From Cymbidium sinense (Eukaryota; Streptophyta; Magnoliopsida; Asparagales; Orchidaceae): a stretch of DNA of 64,000 nt. The notes under the pieces were generated by a model. It saw only the letters and a list, made by a program, of their open reading frames with translations, did not search any database and was not told the DNA's origin. The stretch is from NCBI GenBank assembly GCA_021442155.1, contig CM038228.1, forward strand, positions 88,121,737 to 88,185,736, read 5' to 3'. Both the position numbers and the translations under genes were made by a program. Of the stretch, positions 47,478 to 59,075 are shown piece by piece. Within the stretch, counting starts at the first letter, position 1. Each line of letters opens with the position of its first letter.

Positions 47478-49515
47478 TGTTGGCTTAATTAGCCTCATGT
47501 TTAATTCGATTAATTTTGATGATAACAAACAAATGCTTGGATGTTCTAATGAATATTTTTATGTATTTGGATATATCAATTGCTAATTACATATCCAATA
47601 CATCTCATAATATGTTTGAGAGAAATTGCATGAGTAGAAGAATGAAAAGGATAATGTGAAGCTCAAGATACAATATTTTGGGTTATATGACTATTCATAT
47701 GAGTTCATTGGCATGAATTAATTTGCTCAAACTTAACATATTATTTTAATGAGGTTAATTTATATAAATATTTATTTAATTAATATTCAATTATATGTTT
47801 CATACATAGCATTAAAATTGTCAAAGTAATAAATGATAAAAATTATTAAGTATAATTATTTTATTTACTTAATATAATTAAGTATTTTAATTTAATTTGC
47901 TGGTTATAAGATAACTAACATATTTATGATTATATATAAATTATATCATAATTTTTAAATGTCACATGTCAAAATTAACAAAAAATATATATAATTTTGT
48001 ATTTTAGCCAAAGTCATTTTTTAATCAAAGAATTCATATATGATTTTATCTCCAACAGATTCCTTGAATTTTTTCCTTTAACTTAAGAGGTTACATGACC
48101 CACTTTTGATTAAAATTGAATTTATTATGATTTTCTAAACATTAGCTGATTTTTATAATGAATGCATGCTACATGCTTTGAATATATTAAGAGCCATATT
48201 TGATTACTTTTGTGAATAGCCAAATTTTGGCTGTTAAATTTAATATTTATTTAATATAAATTATATTTTTATTGAATATTAAATTATTAAATGATAACAT
48301 GAGGTTTGCATGATATATTTTTTAAAATATGATCTTCTTGCCTATAAATAGTCATTCTCTTCATGAAAGTATTCCTCATTCAAAATTCAAAATCCCTCCA
48401 GCAAATCTAAGAGAAAAACTCTTGGATTTTTCTTCCAAGTGTTCTCCAAATATTGCAAGATCAAATCCTTGGTTTGGAAGCTTCAACATCTTCAACTAAG
48501 CAAGCCTTCTCAAATTACTTGAGTTTGTTTTCTTGATTTTAATCTTCTTTAGTTGTTCATGCTATTTTCACCATCTATTTATTCTTTCCAATTTATACTT
48601 TTTGGTGGATTAGTCTTTGGACATTATTTTTCACTTCAAAGTTTCTCACTCATTTTTTTGTGATAAACTCTTGTGATTGTTTGTAGGATCTATTTCAACT
48701 TGCTGAAAATTTTAACTTCCTATAAATTTATTTTGGTTTCTTGAAATATTTCTTCATTAGTCTTATTTTGAAAGATCATTTATTCTTAGATCTATTTTAG
48801 AAGTATATTTTAAGCATTTAAAATAAATTATTGTGCTAAATTATTTTTATTTACTAGATCTCTCTTTTAATTAAAAGCTTACTAGCATACTTAGATCTAT
48901 CATATCATTTTATTTAAGTACTTTGTGATCATTAGCATTAATTGAAAGAATCTTTTGGAAAAATAAAATAAATTATTCCTTGCTGAAATTTATTTTATTG
49001 TGTAAAAGAATATTGTGAAATTATTTTGAAATCATTTTTAAACATCTTAGTAAGATCACTTTAAGATATTTATTTCAATATTACATGAGCATATTATCCA
49101 AAATTTTTAAGTTGTAGTGATCATTTATAAGTTGTGAGATCATTGGACTGGTATATTTGTGAGAGATTTATTTTATCAAAATTTATTATTTTGTATTTTT
49201 TTTTTTTGTAAAACTTATTTTGGGGTTACTCGCCCATTTCTAGAGAATATATTGTTGTAGGGGTTGTACTATTCGTTATAGAGAGTACTATTTGTAAGCT
49301 ATTTTACATTTGGTAGTGTGGGCGTGGTAGGTTTGGGTTTGGAATCGTAAAATTGTGTGCCTCTCTCTTTACTTCTGCCTTTTATTTTTTCATTAAGAAT
49401 TATATCCTGTCATTATAAAATCAAAAATTAATTTTCTACAAAAAAATTAAAATTTAAGATTTAAGTTTTAAAATTTGTAACATCACCCAATTCACCCCCT
49501 CTATAGTGACTCACA
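47478..49515 (+). mobile_element. Copia-type solo LTR (2,038 bp)
   Basis: It begins TGTTGGCTTAATTAG with TGATGATAACAAAC about 45 bases in, and ends CACCCAATTCACCCCCTC then GACTCACA. Both are hallmarks of SIRE/Maximus-like Copia LTRs (family knowledge). Flanked by identical TTCTA, it splits an A-type LTR whose uninterrupted counterpart exists at 17761-17830. Only one LTR and no internal domains are present, so it is a solo LTR left by unequal recombination. A perfect duplication suggests it is one of the youngest events here. Confidence 0.93.
48343..48350 (+). promoter_or_regulatory. TATA box of the Copia-type LTR
   Basis: TATAAATA lies mid-LTR, followed about 15-30 bases later by TCATGAAAGTATTCCTCATTC, a typical R-region start context. 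Transcription would begin near 48375 (inference). Confidence 0.6.
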
Positions 49516-49520
49516 TTCTA
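49516..49520. repeat. Target site duplication, right copy (TTCTA)
   Basis: It immediately follows the CA end of the solo LTR and is identical to 47473-47477. Confidence 0.95.
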
Positions 49521-49644
49521 AGTTAGGTTGAGTGTTCACCTAATTACTAGAAGTATCTTAAGACTAAGAAACTCTTAAAGTCTAAGAGAAGTCATATGTC
49601 TAAGATGGAGGGGTTGAGATCTCATTCTAAAAATGAGGTCAAGA

Positions 49645-50930
49645 GACATTAAAAAAAAATGGCAAATAAGTCATCCTGAAAATGTGATGTTTTGCCCATC
49701 TTAGAGAAGTTGCTTGCAAAATCAAGCATCATAATGCTATATTAAAAATAATATAAAATATGAAATAAAATAAAATCCAAATAAAAAAAGAAATGAAAGT
49801 AAAGCAAGGCATTACATAATCATGTAATTTGCCTTACTTAACTATAAGCAACTTCCTATTGTGACATTCCATTATGAAAAGGTTTTAGGGTTATCTTCTA
49901 TGATGAAGATAGACTATTAAGAGCTTATTGACATTTTAGTCAATGTGGAAAATTCAAAAGAAGAAAATCTCCAAAACACTTGTTTGATCTGGGTGCATCG
50001 GTCAACATCAATTATAAATATGACAGTGAATTTATATATGCCCAATTCTAATCAAGCTTTGATAAGATGGTGCCATATAAATTCAATCAAATAAAGAAAG
50101 AAGTTTTTAGCTTCATGAAAATTCAATCTTAAAAACTAAACCTAGAAAGAGAACTTAACTTCAATCACATTGTTGATTAAAGATAAAAATTCAAACATAA
50201 AAGAGCAACTTAGGAATTCATGAGACATCTTTAAATGCTCTTGGATGGTCCTATCCATCCCAAATAATAAAAAAAGGAATCAAATGAAAATAAAAAAAGA
50301 AAAATATTGATTATGGAAGGATGTTCATATTCATCCTAAAGTTTTGAGTCTTTAGGAATATCATTCAACTACTCCTAAATGACATCACTAAATATTTGAT
50401 TCCAATAAAAAATTCTAATTTTAGAAGTGTAAAGTTTACAATGAAGCCATTATGCCAATCTTAAATGACCCACTCCACTAAATAATTTTGAATTCTAAAG
50501 TGTAACATCTTTAAAAAGCATTTATTAATTTTAAATAGCTTTACAAGATTTGTTGTTCCATGAAAAGATGAAAAAGAAATAGAAATGTTGGATCATATTA
50601 TATGATCAATCAAGCAAATACTTGAATCATATCAAAAATTCAATCAATAAAATATTGTATTTGGATAAAAAGTCAAATACATCAAATTTCCTAGCAAATC
50701 ATTTAGTGGAGTCATTTTATAAAGAGTGCAATGTTATGGAAATGAGTCAAATACATCTATCTTCTTAGTGAATCTTGTAACTAGGAAAATTACCAAGTGT
50801 AACCTTTCATAAAGAAATGAAATCAGAATATTACCAAAAGAAAGAAAGAAAGAAAAGTAAAGGGATGGAAGGATTATATCAAGAGCAAAAGGATGAAGCC
50901 TAAAATTTCTAATCATGTTGACATTTTTTG
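49645..50930 (+). pseudogene. Eroded protease-side interior of element B
   Basis: Element B resumes here after element A. One frame near 50000-50045 reads LFDLGASVNINY, resembling an aspartic protease active site (D-x-G-A-S), in a context full of stops. Rightward, frames are short and no other domain is certain. AT-richness is extreme in places. The gag and most of pol expected for a Tat element are missing, so large deletions occurred before or during element A's insertion. Confidence 0.4.
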
Positions 50931-51425
50931 ACTTTAAACTACTCCACAGCAAAATAAAGTGGTAGGGTTAGAAGTCAAAAATTGTCCATAGCTAAACAAG
51001 AATAATCATATATCTCATACTTTGTCATTTTTTCCTTTGCCATGATTGAGTGAGCTCGCTTGGTGATTAAATAAAAAGATAGTGGATCTTCTTTTCCAGG
51101 AGTTCATATCTTTTGAATGGCAGAGATTCTATGTATACTCTGATTCCATTACAAATGAAGCAAAAATACCCAATGTAAATTGACATTTTGATTTTAAAAT
51201 TCTCCACGTCAAAATAAAGTGATAGGGTTAGAAGTCAAAATTTATCCCTCACTGAACAAAAATAAACAGATACCTCATACTTTGTCATTTTAGCCTTTGC
51301 CATGATTGGGTGAGCTCGCTTGGCAGGATTAAAAAAAAGATAGTGGATCTTCTTTTCCAGGGGTCCATATCCTTTGTATGGCAAAGGTCTCATTGAGTAT
51401 ACTCTGATTCCATTGCAAGTGGCCT
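50931..51425 (-). repeat. Direct repeat of about 245 bp, two copies, with tRNA-iMet primer-like motif
   Basis: Copies at about 50931-51180 and 51181-51425 share ACTTTGTCATTTT, TGAGCTCGCTTGG, GATAGTGGATCTTCTTTTCC and TACTCTGATTCCATT. The last word is, on the - strand, close to the TGGTATCAGAGC primer site used by Copia and TRIM elements. This could be a duplicated piece of such an element; no TG/CA ends or protein support it. Confidence 0.45.
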
Positions 51426-52740
51426 ATAACCATAAATAATAAAAGTTATGGAGTTGTAGAGCCATTGCAAGTTACAAAGATTAAGTAGTCTGGGTCCTAA
51501 CTTTCTTTTCAAAAGGCACTCTAACACATTGCATGAATGTTGTTTAGATGTGTCTGGAGATTTATATAGTCTTCAAGTTCAGGATGCACCCTTAAAATTT
51601 GAAGAAAAATCCAATTCTATAATTGACAAGTTGATATCAAGGATCTAACTCTTTAATGAGTTAGCTATCGATGATTTGAACAAGCCATCTTTTGGGTTTA
51701 AAGACTACTTTATCTGGAAATAAATTGAAATAATCTCTAGATGTAGCGGTCTATAAACTTAAGCTTGATGCCATTTTAATAGACTAAGTCTTCCCTTGAT
51801 GACTGCGGTCAAATTCCAAAAGAAAAGCAAAATTTGTGCTAAATTAAAAGCTATTAAATGATGGTTGTACATGAGAAGAAAACATTCTTCTTAGTTATCT
51901 AACATCATTATATGACCCACATCTTGGGATTAGGGTAAATCCTTTACCTTGAAAATGGGTTCATATTACCCATATTTTGTTTCAAAATCAAAAAGACTTT
52001 CATGCATATGATTATCCTTCTTATGGATAACTTATCTAAAAATTGTAAAATAAGATAATTCTAGAAAAGAAGAATTAAAAGCATATAATATGACATTCAG
52101 AATCCTTGCAAGAATGTTCTGTTATAGAGTCATATCATTTAGTCTCAACATATTGGGGCAATTTAGCAAAAAGGGTCATGATCAAGATTTCTTATAATCT
52201 CACTTTTAATTAAGTAGAGGGTTATATTGAAAATCTTGCCAAAAAAGAGAAGAAAATAAAAGAAACTTCAATATGACTTTAAGAACAATCCTATTACTAC
52301 ATATAGAGTCTTGAAATTTACTTTTGAAGTAATTTCAAAGACCTTGTAGTAAAATGTAGAATGATAAAAAAAAATGTAAAAATAAGAAATTAATCAAAGA
52401 CATTTATAAAATTTTATTTCATATATCCTTTACAAGAATAACAAATCAACTAAAGAAATTCAATTTCAAACTTATAGGGAGAATCTTCATTTCTTTGATA
52501 AGTTAATTCTTTTAATTCCCTTATTGATTAGGGATAAAAATGTTTTGTCTCCATGAGAATCCAAAAGATTATCTTGATTCTCATTCACTTTAGAAAGCTT
52601 TAAAGGAATCTCTTGATCTTTATTGAATCTAAGAGAAGGCCTTATATGCTATTGATTCAAGTCAATAAAGCTAAGATGAAATACATATCCAAACAAAAAG
52701 AAAAATAAATTTCATTTAAGAAGCATTGGTTGACTTTGAT
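51426..52740 (+). pseudogene. pol: RT-start remnant and eroded pol tail of element B
   Basis: Near 51700-51790 the frames give KDYFIW and, after a shift, SLDVAVYKLKLD, matching the N-terminal RT block DVAVYKLTI seen in element C (about 61600). Beyond about 51800 the sequence keeps no recognisable RT palm, RNase H or integrase motif. The element is therefore internally deleted and dead. Confidence 0.5.
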
Positions 52741-53150
52741 TCTTACTGCCTAAAGAACTACATAGTCACATGTAAGCTCAAAGAGGTAGAATTCTCAGGT
52801 TAGTATCCTATGATGTCTTTCCTTCAGTGACATAGACAGCTAGCATGGTCCATTGTAACTTTGAGATAAAAAGAAGAAAGAAATAAAAATGATGAAATTC
52901 TATGCTCATGGCATAGTAAAGCATTGGGTCCAAAATATACCCAAGTCTTCCCTCAAAATAACTGCTAACTCTTTGAAACCTTCTTCACTAAACTTCTTCA
53001 TGTGTAAGGAGTATTATGAAATCAAGAAATGGAAGCAAACCTTTCATTACCCTTTCATCAAGTTAGACTAATCAAGTAAGGCTTAAGTCCATGAGACTCT
53101 TGCTTATTAGTCAAAACTTTTGGGGATTAGGAATAAGTCACTTTGACTCC
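52741..53150 (+). other. Post-pol spacer of element B
   Basis: It contains AACTACATAGTCACATG and related words that mark the end of coding in Tat elements, and a 60-codon open frame at 52889-53071 without recognisable similarity. It leads into the tandem repeats. Confidence 0.35.
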
Positions 53151-53380
53151 TTTTCCTCATCCATATCACCTATAGGTTAGGAGCAAGCCCTTTATGGCAC
53201 CTTTATGACTTGAGATATGGGCCCTCTATGGCACCTTTCTCATGTCTTTCTAGGTTTGTAGTATGCCTTTGTGCACCATTCCCATGAAAAACTATCTTTG
53301 TAGGTTTGGAACAAGCCCTTCGTAGCACCATTCCTACTTTTCATAAGTTTGGAGCAAGCCCTTCGTGGCACCATTCCTAT
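53151..53380 (+). repeat. Short tandem repeats of about 55-60 bp in element B
   Basis: About four units carry AGGTTTGGAGCAAGCCC, TTCGTGGCACC and ATTCCTA-like words. They stand directly before the longer repeat family. Confidence 0.7.
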
Positions 53381-54335
53381 TTTTATGTACATGATTGGAT
53401 AAAGTCATCAAGGCCCCTTTCATGTTACGGGCAATTTGATTGGTTCAAGTCTTTATGACCCCTTTCTAATAGCCAAAAAGATATAAGTCCTTAGTCGGCA
53501 TTCTTTCTAATCATCTAAGAGTAAGTCTCCAGTCTGCATCCTACATTTGTATACATGATTAGATCAAGCCATCAAGGCCCCTTTCATGTTACACAAGTTA
53601 GATTGGATCAAGTCTTTATGACCCCTTTCTAATAGCCAGAAAGATATAAGTCCCTAGTCATCATTCTTTCTAATCATCTAGGAGTAAGTACACAGTCAGC
53701 ATCCTACCTTTGTGTACATGATTGGATCAAGCCATCAAGGCCCCTTTCATGTTACACTGGTGAGTTAGATTGGATCAAGTCTTTGTCATCGCTTTCTAAT
53801 AGCTAGAAAGATATAAATCCCCAGTCAACATTCTTTCTAATCATCTAGGAGAAAGTCCTTAGTCGGCATCCTACTTTTGTGACCCCTTTCTAATAGCCAG
53901 AAAGATATAAGTCCCCAGTCAGCATTCTTTTTAATCATCTAGGAGTAAGTCCCTAGTCGACATCCTACTTTTGTGTACATGATTAGATTAAGCCATCAAG
54001 GCCCCTTTTATGTTGAGTTAGATTGGATCAAGTCTTTATGGCCCCTTTCTAATAACCAAAAAATATAAGTCTCCAATCGGTATTTTTTCTATTCATCTAG
54101 GAGTAAGTCCCCAGTCGGCATTCTACTTTTATTTACATGATTGGATAAAGCCATCAAGGACCCTTTCATGTTACACAGGCGATTTAAGCTGGATCAAGTC
54201 TTTATGACTCCTTTCCAATAGCCAGAAATATATAAGTCCCCAATCATCATTCTTTCTAATCATATAGGAGTAAGCCCCCCAGTTGGCATCCTACATAGAA
54301 GTAAGTCCCCTAGTTGGCTTCCTATTCAAAGAACT
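53381..54335 (+). repeat. Tandem repeats of about 166 bp in element B's 3' region
   Basis: Unit starts lie near 53461, 53626, 53792, 53883, 54043 and 54211. Each unit has CCTTTCTAATAGCCAGAAAG, AAGTCCCCAGTCGGCAT (twice), TAATCATCTAGGAGTAAG, TGTACATGATTGGATCAAG, CCATCAAGGCCCCTTTCATG and GATTGGATCAAGTC. The unit starting at 53792 is shortened to about 92 bp and the last is truncated. The position between pol and 3' LTR matches the tandem repeats of element A, but the sequences are unrelated. Confidence 0.9.
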
Positions 54336-54860
54336 AAGAAATATAATCAAGTTGTTTAAGTCCCCATTTCTTTGGACTACTCAAATAGGATTCCATGTGA
54401 CCCTTGTTTAGTAGTCTAAGTGCTGCGGATTAGGATCAATCATTTCAAGCCTCTTCTCCCAAGCATAGCTATTCATATTGGATTAAGTCTTTATGATGCC
54501 TTTCTAATAGCTAACCCGATAAGAGTAAAACCCACATTGGTATCTTTTTTTGGTTAAATACATCAGGTTGTTGGGATCAAAGTAAGTGTCCACATTGGCA
54601 TCCTTTCCAACTACCATTCTCAAGCAAGAGTAAGTCCACTGATGGCATCTTCCTTGAGCATAGTGATTGCATTGGGAATTGATCATTCTTTATTTCCATT
54701 CTTAATAGCATTCTTATTCATCCTAGAACTTAATGAAGTTAAGTTTCTAAGAATGAATCACACTCTAAAGCAAAGATAGGTATACATATACCTATCTTTC
54801 ACAATCAAAATCAAAACAAAATCAAAAAAATGAATTGGAACGCCAAGTTTATGCTTGTAT
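54336..54860 (+). other. Spacer between repeats and 3' LTR of element B
   Basis: It continues with diverged GTAAGTCC words to about 54640, then AT-rich sequence. A short direct word TATACATATACCTATC lies near 54780. No gene is seen. Confidence 0.4.
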
Positions 54861-54879
54861 GTTGATCAATCCGGTCAAC
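54861..54879 (+). other. Pre-LTR hairpin of element B
   Basis: GTTGATC (54861-54867) pairs with GGTCAAC (54873-54879) with one G-T wobble. The following AACACCAATATGTGCAGTGT also occurs at the equivalent site of element A (complement of 17947-17968), 55 bases from the LTR. Confidence 0.6.
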
Positions 54880-54919
54880 ACCAATATGTGCAGTGTATTC
54901 TGGAAGACTCACTACACAT

Positions 54920-54933
54920 ATTGGGGGTTCATT
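54920..54933 (+). promoter_or_regulatory. Polypurine-like tract before 3' LTR of element B
   Basis: ATTGGGGGTTCATT directly precedes the LTR TG. The G run is where plus-strand priming would be expected, though the tract is short and interrupted. Confidence 0.5.
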
Positions 54934-57900
54934 TGTTGACCACATTTTTGAATGAGGTTAATACTAACATGAAATCAGTAATTAAGAGGTTCTAATTTCA
55001 ATTAAAAACTTTCTAATTCTATACTTAGGATACTACACTTAGTGTCCAGGGAAATCAACTTAAATTTTCAATTTAGATTAACTCAAATAAAATCCAATTA
55101 ATTCAAATTGAAATTTAATTGAAATAAAATTCAAAATCAATTTATTAAACTCTAAATCAATTAATCATTATTCTAAAATGATTAAACTCCAAATTAAAGT
55201 TAATTTAAAATTCTTCTGAATTAATTTTGAATTGGATTAAGCTAAGATCAATGCACTTTATTTGGATTCAAATTCCAACCTAAATCAAATGTACTCCAAC
55301 ATGAACTAAAATGGCTAGCACACATTAACCTAAAGCTATGTGATGATGCCATAATCCATAAAAATCCAAAGGAAGAAGAAAAAAACAAAAATTATTCTCT
55401 TCCCATGCAAACAACACCTCACCCACTCCTTCTCTTCCCATAAGAAAGAAAACAAAAGCCACCTCCCAAGAGAATGGCTGGCTTCAAGTGAAAGTAGGAA
55501 ATTAAGGCAAGGAAGAAACCTCCAAAAATTTGCCCTGATTCTAGCCAAGCAAGGAAGAGAGAAAGAAAGAAGGGAAAAAGAAGAATAAGTGAAGGCGAGC
55601 TCTCAGCCAAGTGTAGAAACCAAGCAAGAAAGCTCCCTACCTCTCATGTGAACATTCCAATATGCTCACAAGACCAAGGGGAGTTGATCTCACACCTTGA
55701 CCGGCATTGCCGCTACAGGTGGCCAGAGTTCAGCCACCAAAATCTTCACATATAGAGCTCTTGACCAACAATCGAAAGTGGGGAGGGGAGGCTTATTCCT
55801 TCCCCCATTTTCATTCTAAAAGCTTCACCGAGGCCAAGGGAGAGGATCCTGACCAAGACCCAACCCCCTCGCCGCCGGCACGCCGATGAACGGACGAGGG
55901 CCACAAGCCTCTCCAATGGTGAAATCCATGATAGGGAGTTTTACCTCAAATTGAAGCTGCCAACATGTTCTAGAGCTTGTGATGATCCAAAATAAAAACC
56001 TACCTGATCCCCTCATCACCGGCAAGCCAGAAAATGACCAACCCCACCTCAAACCGAGATTTTGTTGGTCTAGGGAGCAATCCATGGGGAGCCAAGCCAC
56101 CAAAATTCATGCACACATTCATTGGGTCAAGGCGAAGGTAATGGGATCGGTCTCATCACCGACGATCGCCGGAATCTGGGTATGCACTTTCTCCCTCCCT
56201 CTAGGCCGTCAGTTTTGGAGCTTTATGAAAGAAATTCATTTCCCAATTGGATCTATCCATATGGATGGGTTCTAAATTAGTCCCTAGTAGTTTTGGGATT
56301 GGAATTAGGGTTTGATTCACTGGAGATTAAGGATAAATCATGGACAGTGTCCATTTCTCATCAGTGAGCTTCAGGATTTAACACACCATCTAAACCTTCT
56401 CTTAGGATCAGATGGCTCCGATCTAGGCGAACCATTGGATTAAACCACGTAAGAACCCTTCTGATTGATGCGGAATGTACAATGATGGACCATCGATGAC
56501 CACACAGACAAACGGGCCAATAGGCATACCACATGGCCTGCCGCACAACGTGGACCCCTCACTTAAAACGTTGGTTAACTGTTTTAAAATAAATAAAAAT
56601 CATAGGAAACTTATAAAATTCATAAAAAAAAATAAAGTAAATCAAAAAGAGGCAAAAGAGAGCTCTATGGATTCATCTTGATGGGAGGAATTCATAGAAA
56701 TTAAAATCCCCAATTTTTATTAGGTATTTTCACTTTAATTTGGGTTTAATTAATAATAATAAACCCTAATTGCTCTCAAATTAATAATCCAATTAATTTG
56801 AAATTTTGGGAAAATGTAATTAAGCATAAAACACACCTTACATGAATTTTTGGGGATTTAATTCTCTGAATTCAATGAAAATTAAAATTTCATATGCTTA
56901 ACCTTTAAATTAAGCAAATTAACTAATCATTAATAAAATAATTAGTGAATTTTAATCTAACAACCTTAAATCACCCTAATGAACTTCACTGAACATTAAA
57001 ACATCACTTAACCTAAATTAAATATAATAATCCTTAAATTGACCTAATGAAGCAATTAAATGAATAAAATAATTCAATTTAATAATTGAATCTCAATAAA
57101 TTAGGCTTAATTTAGGTTTTAATAAAATAATTAAAACCCTAATTACTCCCTAATTATAAATCTAATCAAAATAAAACTTTGAACATTTGAAATTGGCATG
57201 TAACCCCACTTGCCAAAAAATTTTCAATCCCTTGATCTTTGGATTATGAGTTGTTAAATTTCTAAATCCTTAGGTCAATGTTAATCAAATAATATGTTAA
57301 GGAAATTAATTAATCTATTAAATTAAATGGTAATTCAAATCAATTTCAATCAAACATTATTAAGGAACTTCTTTTAAGTCAATTAAAGTGATCAAATTCA
57401 ATCTTAGGTTAATTAAGTAAAACCGTAGGTTAACAAAATTATTAATTAACTTAAACCTAAATCTTTGAATCAAAAAAATTTAATGAAACCACTCATCTCT
57501 AATGAATTTAAAGAATGAATCTAAAATTTAAGTTAATTAAATCATATCAAATAATTAACTCAAGTGCTTTAGGTTAAGCATAATCCATGAGCAAACCTAA
57601 GGTACTAATTCATATTAATGAACTTAAACCTTAAGCTTACAAATCCTTAATAACTTAAATTAAATTGAATGAAATCAAACTTTAATCTAAACTCTTTCAA
57701 TTAACATAAGCCAAATCAAATGAAACTCATATAACTTAATTAAAAATGAAACAAATCATAACTTGATCAAATCAAACAAAGTAATTCAAACAAATGAGAT
57801 AATTCAAATCAAATCTAAAACAAAGAAACATAAAGCCAATCCAAATAGACAACATCAAAAGGATTAATTAAGATACATAAGAATCTTAGTTAGACTTTTT

Positions 57901-59075
57901 GAATTTTCATTAGGATTTAGGATGTGGAATAAAGTGAGTTTCGCCTAAAAATAAAATTCATTCTATTTCTCATTCTTGAAACCTATACAACTTTAATAAG
58001 ATAAAATGGAATAAAAATGGGAATTAAATCATTAAACCATTTCAATTGAAACTACCCAAAGGTAAAAATTAAACAAAATCAAACTTCAAATTGAAACTTG
58101 AACTAAAAAAGCTTAACAAAGACTTACCACACAAGCCCAACTTCAGCACACACTAGATTACTTAGGTCATGGACTCTAGATCTAGGTTAGATCATTCTGT
58201 GATTTTCTTTCATTCTCCTACGATATGTTGTGTTGTGCTTAACATTTCGTGGTGTCTTGCTTTAGACTGGATGCCTAGGCTTGTTTGCTTGTTAAACTGG
58301 ATGTTAGGGAGTTCTTTCTAGATTTAACACTATTTTCAGCAGGGGACTGTGTTAAACAGATCACTGTAATAAATAAATCATAAAATTACTATTTGCTTGT
58401 AGGTGCTGAAAATCTCTTAACATAATCCATAGGACAGGTGGGTTTGACAAGCAACTAATGCTAAGTTCATATGTTTATGAAATATAATATGCTTTATGTG
58501 ATGTGTATTTTCTAACATCTATTTTGCAGGGCTTAGGATTTCTTTTGAATTTTAAATGTAAATTAGAGCTTAGAATTAGGTTAGGATCTATGTGATCTAG
58601 GATTTGCAGGAGGTGACCCAACCAGATGGTGCGATGGTCCTCTGTGGAGCCCGATGCATGTCCCTGAAGAAGAGACTTTCCTGGAAAAAAGACTCATAGA
58701 TCTAAAACTTGTAGTTCTAGGTCGGGTTGTATTAGGGCAGAACTCGGCTACCCCTTGTTCTTTCCTCCAGGGTGTATAGTAGTACCCGGCTACATCGACC
58801 TTTTTCTTATATAATTTAATTTGGCTTGATTTATTTTGGGTGCATAATAGAAATAATATGTTTTTCTTAGGTTTCTTTCTGTGCTATGTTTATGCTGTGA
58901 TGAATGCCTGGACGTAGGCTCATAGGATGAACTAAATTTTTTTCTTAACTAAATCAATCGAAACATAAAAATAAATACAATTCTTAATCTTCATATGAAA
59001 GCCTAGGTATTAAAATAAGATTAAATTTTTTATGTGGTGTCATTTCTTTTCTCTATTCCAGAGAAAGCACCAATA
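54934..59075 (+). repeat. 3' LTR of element B (internally deleted)
   Basis: Same order as 3350-8756 but 4,142 bp long. The largest difference is loss of the stretch equivalent to about 7585-8712, so the text jumps from the AAGCCTAGGTATTAAAA block to TATGTGGTGTCATTTC near 59035. The start hairpin has one mismatch and the final CA is mutated to TA. Beyond 59075 the sequence is element C coding DNA. Confidence 0.8.

Larger units (their letters stand above)
39953..49644 (-). repeat. 5' LTR of element A (- strand), with a nested solo LTR
   Basis: On the - strand it starts at 49644 (TTGACCTCATTTTT, first bases mutated) and ends with CA at about 39953 beside the primer site. Length is 9,692 bp, or about 7,650 bp without the Copia-type insertion and its 5-bp duplication. 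The first 2.8 kb match the 3' LTR fragment 15037-17910; the last 2 kb match LTR D (9866-11556). The part from 44790 down to 39972 is mirrored by the + strand fragment 34546-39310. A CpG-rich block with CACGTG lies at 44461-44640. Confidence 0.75.
3350..59075 (+). mobile_element. Element B, Tat/Ogre LTR retrotransposon interrupted by element A
   Basis: Two long direct repeats, 3350-8756 and 54934-59075, share order and sequence for over 4 kb. Both start with TGTTGACC. The first is followed by a tRNA-Arg-type primer site and the second is preceded by a G-rich tract. The coding interior is nearly gone: only short leader, protease-like and RT-start remnants survive, at both sides of the nested - strand element A. 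No convincing 5-bp target duplication was found (5' flank AGGCG, 3' flank GTGTT). The flanks are both element C, gag on the left and pol on the right, which supports insertion into C. Confidence 0.75.

Noticed and set aside
53381..54335. Centromeric satellite because of the roughly 166-bp period
   Set aside because: Only about six units occur, bounded by a retrotransposon's pol side and LTR, so it is an internal repeat of element B; a link to satellites elsewhere is untested.
55336..55548. 70-codon - strand frame with a counterpart at 3752-3949, possible antisense gene
   Set aside because: Both lie in the same position of the two LTR copies and are explained by LTR duplication; the reading is Trp/Phe-rich without domain features.
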